Shown here one piece after another: positions 36,490 to 43,110 of a stretch of 64,000 bases of DNA; position 1 is the stretch's first letter; each line of letters begins with the position of its first letter. The DNA comes from an uncultured Selenomonas sp. Its GTDB lineage: Bacteria; Bacillota; Negativicutes; Selenomonadales; Selenomonadaceae. The stretch covers positions 26,867-90,866 of the forward strand of contig CAMVGU010000010.1 in the NCBI GenBank assembly GCA_947167105.1. Direction: 5' to 3'. Under the pieces are notes generated by a model, which ran no database searches, was not told the origin of the DNA, and saw nothing but the letters and a program-made list of their open reading frames with translations. The position numbers and the translations under genes are program-made.

Positions 36490-38175
36490 ATGCAGAGTGC
36501 GAGAAAGCCTATGCCCGTGGGGGTGGAAGATTTCAAGAGACTGGTCACGGATGGTTATTGCTTTATCGACAAGACAAGATTTATCAAGGATTACATTGAT
36601 GCCCAAGGAGTAGTCACCCTGATTACCCGGCCCCGCAGGTTCGGCAAGACCCTGACCCTTTCCATGCTGCAATATTTCTTTGACTCAGAGCAGGGGGAGG
36701 AAAACCGGCAGCTTTTCTCCGGGCTGGATATCGAGAGGGCCGGGGAGCGGTATATGCAGGAGCAGGGGAGCCGCCCGGTGGTGTTTTTGAGCTTGAAGGA
36801 GGTACAGGCGGGAGACAAGGGCCTGATGCTGGAGCTTTTGGCGAGAGTGTTGCAAGGATTGTGCAAGCGCTTTCGCTATCTGTTGGAAGGTGACAGGCTC
36901 ATTGAGGAGGACAAAAAAGTCTTGCGCCGCCTGCTGGAACTTCGGGGAGATGAGGCGGATCTGCGCTTCTCCCTCCGCACACTGATGCAATGCCTGGAAG
37001 ATTTTCACGGCAAAAAGCCCATGCTGCTCTTAGATGAGTACGATGCCCCCATTCTCTTTGCCTGGGAAAAGGGCTACTACGAGGAATGTATCGACTTTAT
37101 GCGGGGCTTCCTCAGCGCCGCCCTTAAAACCAATCCCGCCTTGGGCTCCGCCGTGCTGACAGGGGTGACGCGGATTTCCAAGGAGAGCATTTTCTCGGGG
37201 CTGAATAATCTTAATGTCTGCTCGGTCCTCAGGGAAAAGTACAGCGATGCCTTCGGCTTTACCCAGGAGGAAGCGGCGCGGCTGATGGAGGATTGCGGCG
37301 TGGGGGACAGGCTGCCGGAGCTTGCCCGGTGGTATGACGGCTATCTTATCGGCGGCAGGGAGATTTACAATCCCTGGTCAGTTATCCAGTTCATTGACCA
37401 CGGCTGCAAGTTCCAGCCCTACTGGCTCAATACCTCCGGCAATGCCATCCTGCGGGATCTCCTGGAGCGGGTGGACAGCCGCAGGCAGAGGGATCTTTAC
37501 GGGCTGCTCAAAGGGAGGCCGGTGGAAGTCCCCGTCATGGAGAATTTTGTCTTTGGGAATATCGGGGAAAACCGCAACGCCCTCTTTATGCTGCTGATGA
37601 CCACGGGCTACTTGAAGCCGGTGGAAATGTGGAAGGATAGCCGCCGCCAGGATTGGGTACGGCTCCAGATTCCCAATTTTGAAGTGCATTTTGCCTATGA
37701 GACAGAAATCCTGAACAATATCGTCCCCAGCCAGGGGGAGATACTGCTGCGGGATATGCTGCGCTCCATGGCAGAGGGAGACACCCAGGAATTTGCAGAG
37801 AATCTGTCGGATATTCTGCGGGATTTCGTCAGCTACCATGATGCCGCCCAGCCGGAAAGCTTCTACCATGGGCTTTTATTGGGCTTTTCTGTGCTAATGG
37901 ATGGCAAGTATAAGGTGGAGTCCAACAAGGAGAGCGGCTACGGGCGCTTTGATATTGCCTTTTTCCCGCAAAAGGAAAATGCCCCTGGAATCATCCTGGA
38001 GCTGAAAGGGGCAAAATCCGAAGATGAGCTGGAAACCAAAGCCCAGGAAGCCCTGGCACAGATTGAGGAAAAGGCTTACGGGGCGGAGATGGCCAGGCTC
38101 GGTGTCAAAGAGATTTGGCGCTACGGCATCGCCTTGTGCGGCAAGCGTGTCTATATGGCAGGAGTGAATGCTTAG
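36490..38175 (+). CDS. AAA-ATPase-like / PD-(D/E)XK nuclease-like protein, copy 1
   Basis: 561 residues. N-terminal ATPase-like domain: VGVEDFKRLVTDGYCFIDKTRFI, LITRPRRFGKTLTLSML (unusual P-loop), LLLDEYDAPIL (Walker B), TGVTRISKESIFSGLNNL. The C-terminal part has GRFDIAFFP...GIILELKGAKS, the D...ExK pattern of PD-(D/E)XK folds. Large families of this type are common in gut anaerobes; function unknown, perhaps defence or DNA repair. Start at 36490 after GGAGGTGGCAGGA. The stop codon (38173-38175) is formed at the edge of element copy 2. A related gene is at 51549-53135. Confidence 0.85.
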   Translation: MQSARKPMPVGVEDFKRLVTDGYCFIDKTRFIKDYIDAQGVVTLITRPRRFGKTLTLSMLQYFFDSEQGEENRQLFSGLDIERAGERYMQEQGSRPVVFLSLKEVQAGDKGLMLELLARVLQGLCKRFRYLLEGDRLIEEDKKVLRRLLELRGDEADLRFSLRTLMQCLEDFHGKKPMLLLDEYDAPILFAWEKGYYEECIDFMRGFLSAALKTNPALGSAVLTGVTRISKESIFSGLNNLNVCSVLREKYSDAFGFTQEEAARLMEDCGVGDRLPELARWYDGYLIGGREIYNPWSVIQFIDHGCKFQPYWLNTSGNAILRDLLERVDSRRQRDLYGLLKGRPVEVPVMENFVFGNIGENRNALFMLLMTTGYLKPVEMWKDSRRQDWVRLQIPNFEVHFAYETEILNNIVPSQGEILLRDMLRSMAEGDTQEFAENLSDILRDFVSYHDAAQPESFYHGLLLGFSVLMDGKYKVESNKESGYGRFDIAFFPQKENAPGIILELKGAKSEDELETKAQEALAQIEEKAYGAEMARLGVKEIWRYGIALCGKRVYMAGVNA

Positions 38176-38634
38176 TAACTGAAAGAATACTCAAGTATGT
38201 AAAAATGTGTAGCAATATGCTAAAGACTCAAAAAATCCATTGAGTTAGTTCGTGCTGACTTTATAGCAGTCGGAATGGCTGGAAATAAACCAGAGGCGGT
38301 TGAAACAGTCCGTCTAACTACGGGATAGCACCCTGATGGTAGCCGTTGGACAGTGGTAGATGCGAAACCCAAGCGAGGCTGGCGAGCCTATACGCAAAAA
38401 AAATATCACGAAAGGAGAAAGCTACTAGATGTAATCGGCAGAATATCACAAACAAGATACTGTCGATATGTACCGATGGCTAGTCGGGAATTTACGCCTT
38501 CGGAGTATCATGCAAACGTCAGTAGCCTGTCCTATGGACGGCGAGAACGGATACGATGAACAAGGAACTACAAATCGTGAGATTGTAGCGATACATCTTG
38601 ATATAGGCATATTTGTCTATATTTTAAGTAGCAG
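38174..38634 (+). mobile_element. 461-bp AT-rich element, copy 2 (inverted partner of 26607-27067)
   Basis: Opposite orientation to copy 1 and almost identical, including the 68-residue frame (38353-38559). It touches the stop codon of the preceding gene. No ends or transposase identified. Confidence 0.7.
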
Positions 38635-38664
38635 CATAATTTCCCCGCCATAAACCAGGAGTGC

Positions 38665-38697
38665 CGGGGGCCTTCGCCCCCCCCTTTTTTCTGCGCT
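38665..38697 (+). terminator. Terminator downstream of element copy 2
   Basis: CGGGGGC-CTTC-GCCCCC followed by TTTTTT. It probably ends transcripts from the AAA/PD-(D/E)XK gene. Confidence 0.65.
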
Positions 38698-38788
38698 TAT
38701 AGGCAAGGACACCCTACTTACCTGCCTGCAGCGGCAAGAGCAGATAGTATTTGGTCAGTAAATATATCCGCTCCTATCTACTATCTTT

Positions 38789-39272
38789 TTATACTCTTTA
38801 AAGGAAAAATGTTCCTCTCAAGATGCCACATTCTCCCCCCACCACCCTCAAGAGGGTCCCCCGCCCCCAATGGGGGGGGCGGACCTTTGCTGCGCTGCGC
38901 AAAAGGCAACGGTAATCCCGCGCCCAAGGATGGGCGCTGCCGCCCTCGTTCTCCAAGGAAGGGAACAAGGGCGGCGGTTTTCTTTGGTTACTACGAAATC
39001 TTAGCAAGCGCAAGCCGTAGGCGTAGCGGGAGCTTAGATTTCGTGTAAGGGCGTGTGGACACCGCAGGTGTCCAGTAAGTTTACTTTCTTTGTCCACACA
39101 AAACTCCGTGCGAAACAGTGTTTCGCACTACGCCCTTACACGAAATCTAACCGATCCTGCGCCCTTACGGGCTTGACTCGCTAAGATTTCGTAGTAAGAA
39201 AGTAACACCACGAGCCATGCCCATTAGCGAAAAAAACTTTCCTCAAGGGAAGGCTTTTTAACGAGTATAATT
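38789..39272 (-). repeat. Left arm of a long inverted repeat around the porin stub and glmS
   Basis: Pairs with 42250-42547. From inside the arm: TTATACTCTTTAAAGG, family F (38832-38884), family D copy 5 (38917-39216), a family G-like hairpin and AACGAGTATAAT. It is longer than the right arm because it carries two E-type inserts (about 38991-39080 and 39101-39195). The gap 38176-39422 holds only this, element copy 2 and the next promoter. Confidence 0.85.
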
Positions 39273-39364
39273 CTTTGGCCTTGCAGCTTTATCCTTCCAG
39301 CCCTGCGAAAAAGGTGGGGGCTTTTCGGTTTTCCGGGATTCTGAAATAAAAATGAAAAAAGTTG

Positions 39365-39393
39365 TTGCAATCTTTGAAACTATGCGTTATAAT
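39365..39393 (+). promoter_or_regulatory. Promoter of the outer-membrane stub gene
   Basis: TTGCAA, 17-nt spacer, TATAAT, 30 nt before the start codon. Confidence 0.85.
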
Positions 39394-39422
39394 AGCCTTA
39401 GTTGAAACAAGGGGGGACGCTC

Positions 39423-39842
39423 ATGAAATCATCTTTAGCAGTTGCCCTGACAGCGGCGCTCTTGGCCGGATGCTATGGCCAGGCAGCAGCAGCGGTTGGC
39501 ACGCCCTCTGGAGCGCCGGCCTATCCCTTGAATCGTAACGTATCTGTCGGAGCCCGCTTCGTGCAGGACAAGGACTGGGCAGCCCAGCTTAATTACAAGG
39601 GCGCTCATCCTGAAATCCGCGGCACCTGGGGGCTGTATGCAGCCTATCGTTATCAGGACAGGTACATATGGGTGGATCCCCTGTGGGGGAGCGCAGGCCC
39701 CGGCCAGCAGGGCTGGGAGCTTGGCGCAAGCTATGCGCTGCTCAGGAATGTTGTCCTCAGCGCGCACTACTTCAGCGGCAAGGATTTAGGCTCAGGCGAG
39801 GATGCCGAGCGGATTTTGGGCCGCATCGAGTTTTATTTTTGA
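39423..39842 (+). CDS. Small outer-membrane barrel protein resembling the C-terminus of OmpM/S-layer-type porins
   Basis: 139 residues. Signal sequence KSSLAVALTAALLAGCYGQAAAA has both a lipobox (LLAG-C) and a type I site (AAA-AV). The mature part (QLNYKGAHPE...WGLYAAYRYQDRYIWVDPLWGSAGPGQQGWELGASYALLRNVVLSAHYFSGKD ... RIEFYF) resembles the last strands of the large OmpM porins of Negativicutes, ending in the aromatic OmpA/BAM-type signal. The SLH domain that tethers OmpM to the cell wall is missing. Start ATG 39423 behind GGGGGG; the TTG at 39402 is not needed. Confidence 0.7.
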   Translation: MKSSLAVALTAALLAGCYGQAAAAVGTPSGAPAYPLNRNVSVGARFVQDKDWAAQLNYKGAHPEIRGTWGLYAAYRYQDRYIWVDPLWGSAGPGQQGWELGASYALLRNVVLSAHYFSGKDLGSGEDAERILGRIEFYF

Positions 39843-39901
39843 AGGGGGCATATGCCCCGCAGCCATCCACGACACCGTTGCCAAACCATTTTGGACACAG
39901 A

Positions 39902-39930
39902 CCCCCGCCTCGCTGGCGGGGCTTTTTTTG
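39902..39930 (+). terminator. Terminator of the outer-membrane stub gene
   Basis: CCCCGCC-TCGCT-GGCGGGG followed by CTTTTTTT. Confidence 0.9.
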
Positions 39931-40033
39931 TCCTCCTGCAAGGGGCGAACCCCCTTTGCCGCTTCACCGTTTCACGCGAAGTTTATCAGATGGTAACGGG
40001 CGCTAAAACTCCCACTGAATCAATCTCATTTTA

Positions 40034-40062
40034 TTGACTTCTCACGGCGGGTAAGGTACAAT
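40034..40062 (+). promoter_or_regulatory. Promoter of glmS
   Basis: TTGACT, 17-nt spacer, TACAAT. Its start point would lie about 75 nt upstream of the ribozyme cleavage site. Confidence 0.8.
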
Positions 40063-40146
40063 ATGCGGGTATTGCGGAAACAGCCGCAAGTATGTAAAAC
40101 CGGCGGGTATTGCCTGCTGTGCCGGTGTACTGAAAAGAGAAATCTT

Positions 40147-40305
40147 AGCGCTGGTTCTCATTTCCATGAGAAGACGAGGAGAAGGTTGTCGAGCCGTCAG
40201 CGGATGCCTTCCGGGCAGTCCACCCGAAAAATGCCCCTTAAAGCCGCTTCGCGAGGAGCGGGACAAAGGGGGCAGGGGACGCAGCAGGCGTGTGGGGGAG
40301 ATCCC
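40147..40305 (+). ncRNA. glmS ribozyme (glucosamine-6-phosphate-responsive riboswitch)
   Basis: The conserved core is readable in order: A-GCGC at 40147-40151 (cleavage expected between 40147 and 40148), GACGAGGAGAAGG then TTGTCGA, and GCGGATGCCTTCCGGG, followed by the P3/P4 hairpins including AGCCGCTTCGCGAGGAGCGG-type pairing and AAAGGGGGCAGG. It lies directly upstream of glmS with a ribosome site (AAGGAGG) after it. Glucosamine 6-phosphate acts as the cofactor for self-cleavage, which leads to mRNA decay, so glmS is feedback controlled. Confidence 0.92.
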
Positions 40306-40322
40306 CCGAAGGAGGTACCATT

Positions 40323-42161
40323 ATGTGCGGTATCGTTGGTTACATTGGCAAGCAGAAGTCGAAGCGTGCCTCGGAAGTCTTACTGGAGGGCCTCTCCAAG
40401 CTGGAGTACCGGGGCTATGACTCCGCCGGCATCGCCGTCCTGGAAAATGACAAGATCCGGGTGGAAAAGAGCGTGGGGCGGCTGGCTGCCCTGCGGGAGA
40501 AAATCGAGGAAAATGAGCCGGTGGGCACCCAGGGCATCGGCCATACCCGCTGGGCCACCCATGGCCGTCCCTCCGACCGCAATTCCCATCCCCATACGGA
40601 TTGCTCCGGGGATTTCGTGGTGGTGCATAACGGCATTATCGAGAACTACCTGACCCTGAAGGAAGAACTTATCGAGCAGGGCCACGAATTCAAGTCAGAG
40701 ACGGACACGGAGGTGGTGGCACATCTCCTGGAGGAAGTCTACAACGGTGACTTTACAGCCTCCGTGCGGGAGGTGCTGCGGCGCATCGAGGGCAGCTATG
40801 CCCTGGTCTTTATGTCCAGCAAGCATCCGGGAATGCTCATTTGCGCCAAGCAGGACAATCCCCTGATTATCGGCCTGGGGGAAGGGGAGAACTTCATCGC
40901 CTCCGATATCCCCGCCATCATCGCCCACACCCGCAGGAACTACATCCTGGGTGACGGGGAGCTTGCCGTGGTGACGGCGGACTCCGTTGCCATCACGAAC
41001 CGGGCCGGGGAGCCTGTGCAGAAGAAGGTCTTTGAGGTCAGTTGGAATGCCGAGGCTGCGGAAAAAGGCGGCTATGAGCATTTCATGCTGAAGGAAATCC
41101 ACGAGCAGCCCAAGGCCGTGCGGGACACCCTTTCCCAGCGCATCGCGAAGGACGGCACCTGCATCCGCATGGAGGAACTGAAGTGGAGCCGCGAGTATCT
41201 GGAGCAGTTCACCAAGATTTACATCGTTGCCTGCGGCACCGCCTATCATGCGGGCCTAGTGGGCAAATACTATATCGAAAAGCTGGCCAGGGTGAATGTG
41301 GAGGTGGATGTGGCCTCCGAATTCCGCTATCGCGACCCCATTGTGGACAAGCACACCCTTTTCATCGCCGTTTCCCAGTCCGGCGAGACCAGCGACACCC
41401 TGGCGGCCATGAAGGAGTCCAAGCGCCTAGGTGCGACCACCCTGGCCCTGACCAATGTGGTCGCCTCCTCCATCGCCCGTGAAGCAGACAATGTGCTCTA
41501 CACCTGGGCAGGCCCCGAAATCGCCGTGGCCTCCACCAAGGCCTATACCACCCAGATTGTGCTGTTCTTTATGCTGGCCCTCTACATGGCAGAGCTGAAA
41601 GGCACCCTGCCCTCCGAGCGGGTGGCGGAGCTGGTCAGGGAGCTGAAAAACGTCCCTGCCCAGATTTCCGAAACCCTTTCCGATGTGGAGCCCATCAAGA
41701 CCTTTGCCAAGCAGTACGGCTTCAACGAGGACGTCTTCTACATCGGCCGGGGTCTGGACTATTCCGTGTCCCTGGAGGGCGCCCTGAAGCTGAAGGAAGT
41801 CTCCTACATACACGCGGAAGCCTACGCCGCCGGGGAACTGAAGCACGGCACCCTGGCCCTTATCACCGAAGGCATCCCCGTTATCGCCCTGGCCACCCAG
41901 AAGACCGTCTACGAAAAGACCCTCTCCAATATCAAGGAAGTCAAGGCCCGGGACGCCGTGGTCATCGGCATCGCCTCCGCAGATGACGAGGAGCTGGAAA
42001 AATACGTGGATCACGTGATGAAGGTGCCGGAGACAGACGAACTGCTGCTCCCCATCCTCACCGTAGTCCCCCTGCAGCTCCTGGCCTACTACGCCGCCAT
42101 CACCCGCGGCACCGACGTGGACAAGCCCAGGAACCTGGCCAAGTCCGTTACGGTGGAGTGA
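40323..42161 (+). CDS. glmS: Glutamine-fructose-6-phosphate aminotransferase (isomerising)
   Basis: 612 residues. Makes glucosamine 6-phosphate for peptidoglycan and LPS. The N-terminal glutaminase begins MCGIVGYIG with catalytic Cys2 after Met removal; YRGYDSAGIAV, HTRWATHG and HNGIIENY follow. Two SIS domains (about 290-425 and 460-600) include SQSGETSDTLAAM and the final KPRNLAKSVTVE, the standard C-terminus. The start at 40323 is fixed by Cys2 and AAGGAGG. It is controlled by the ribozyme just upstream and ends at its own terminator. Confidence 0.98.
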   Translation: MCGIVGYIGKQKSKRASEVLLEGLSKLEYRGYDSAGIAVLENDKIRVEKSVGRLAALREKIEENEPVGTQGIGHTRWATHGRPSDRNSHPHTDCSGDFVVVHNGIIENYLTLKEELIEQGHEFKSETDTEVVAHLLEEVYNGDFTASVREVLRRIEGSYALVFMSSKHPGMLICAKQDNPLIIGLGEGENFIASDIPAIIAHTRRNYILGDGELAVVTADSVAITNRAGEPVQKKVFEVSWNAEAAEKGGYEHFMLKEIHEQPKAVRDTLSQRIAKDGTCIRMEELKWSREYLEQFTKIYIVACGTAYHAGLVGKYYIEKLARVNVEVDVASEFRYRDPIVDKHTLFIAVSQSGETSDTLAAMKESKRLGATTLALTNVVASSIAREADNVLYTWAGPEIAVASTKAYTTQIVLFFMLALYMAELKGTLPSERVAELVRELKNVPAQISETLSDVEPIKTFAKQYGFNEDVFYIGRGLDYSVSLEGALKLKEVSYIHAEAYAAGELKHGTLALITEGIPVIALATQKTVYEKTLSNIKEVKARDAVVIGIASADDEELEKYVDHVMKVPETDELLLPILTVVPLQLLAYYAAITRGTDVDKPRNLAKSVTVE

Positions 42162-42185
42162 TAAAAGAGCTGCTAAGCGCAAACA

Positions 42186-42219
42186 AGCCGCCATCCGGCA
42201 AAGGGTGGCGGCTCTTTTG
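42186..42219 (+). terminator. Terminator of glmS
   Basis: GCCGCCATCC-GGCAAA-GGGTGGCGGC followed by TCTTTT. Confidence 0.9.
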
Positions 42220-42249
42220 CGCTGTATGGTGAATAAATCAATCAATGTC

Positions 42250-42547
42250 ATTATACTCGTTAAAGAAAAAGCCTTCCCTTGAGGAGAGTTTTTTTCGCTA
42301 ACGAGCATGGCTCGTGGTGTTACTTTCTTTGTGTGGACAAAGAAAGTAACCAAAGAAAACCGCCGCCCTTGTTCCCTTCCTTGGAGAACGAGGGCGGCAG
42401 CGCCCATCCCTGGGCGCGAGATTACCGTTGCTTTCTGCACAGCGCAGCAAAAGTCCGCCCCCACTGGGGGCGGGGGACCCTCTTGAGGGTGGTGGGGGGG
42501 AGAATGTGGCATCTTGAGAGGAACATTTTTCCTTTAAAGAGTATAAC
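42250..42547 (+). repeat. Right arm of the long inverted repeat around the porin stub and glmS
   Basis: ATTATACTCGTTAAAG, family G-like piece, family D copy 6 (42311-42420, uninterrupted), family F (42452-42502), then CCTTTAAAGAGTATAA: the mirror of 38789-39272 without its two inserts. Confidence 0.85.
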
Positions 42548-42569
42548 TTAAGAACGTGAATCTAGCAGC

Positions 42570-42618
42570 CTTCCCCTTGAGGGGAAGGTGTCAGCCAAAG
42601 GCTGACGGATGAGGTGTA
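42570..42618. repeat. Family G repeat, copy 3
   Basis: CCTTCCCCT-TGA-GGGGAAGG then GTCAGCC-AAA-GGCTGAC and GATGAGGT. The stretch 42162-42731 contains only the terminator, the inverted-repeat arm and this unit. Confidence 0.8.
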
Positions 42619-42731
42619 TAGTACAGTGCAGCTCGCCACCTCATCGGTTTTGTTTTTGATTTAAGTTTTTCCGAATTCTATCGATATATATGATGAGGAT
42701 TGTTCCAAGGGTTCCAAGGAGGGTGATGACG

Positions 42732-43043
42732 ATGTTAATGGTCAGGGACACGAACGATTTCATTCACCAAATGATGGGTGAGCCGTATGACAGCAAGAAG
42801 GGACAAAAGAAACTCCAAGAGGCTGGAATTGACACCAACAGCAAAGCCTACCAAGTTGTTATTTCCGATATGGCTGCAACTGCCAGTACAGGCATTGCTT
42901 ATACGAATCCTTCGGCAATCAAGAATCGCATGATGAATTATGATGCCGATGGCAACTGGGTGAATCCTGCCGAGAAATATTATGGGGTAAAGAGCAACGG
43001 CAAGGTATTCAATGCCGGAAAAGTTCAGCCCGACGCCGGATAA
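42732..43043 (+). CDS. Uncharacterised small protein
   Basis: 103 residues, soluble: MLMVRDTNDFIHQMMGEPYDSKKGQKKLQEAGIDTNSKAYQVVISDMAATASTGIAYTNPSAIKNRMMNYD, then WVNPAEKYYGVKSNGKVFNAGK. Start ATG 42732, 9 nt after AGGAGG; ATG 42726 is too close to it. Base composition is less GC-rich than the neighbours. It ends at a clear terminator and stands alone. The NPSAIKNRMMNYD block looks conserved, but I cannot name the family. Confidence 0.65.
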   Translation: MLMVRDTNDFIHQMMGEPYDSKKGQKKLQEAGIDTNSKAYQVVISDMAATASTGIAYTNPSAIKNRMMNYDADGNWVNPAEKYYGVKSNGKVFNAGKVQPDAG

Positions 43044-43050
43044 TCTGCGG

Positions 43051-43081
43051 ACGGAGCAGCTATGTGTTGCTCCGTTTTTGC
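43051..43081 (+). terminator. Terminator of the 42732-43043 gene
   Basis: CGGAGCA-GCTATGTG-TTGCTCCG followed by TTTTT. Confidence 0.85.
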
Positions 43082-43110
43082 TATACTGTCATGTACCGGG
43101 GTGAAATGCC

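Noticed and set aside
38641..38657. 17-bp match to the 3' end of tpsB (30042-30058), as a second tpsB remnant
   Set aside because: Too short; no further homology on either side and the frame is not kept.
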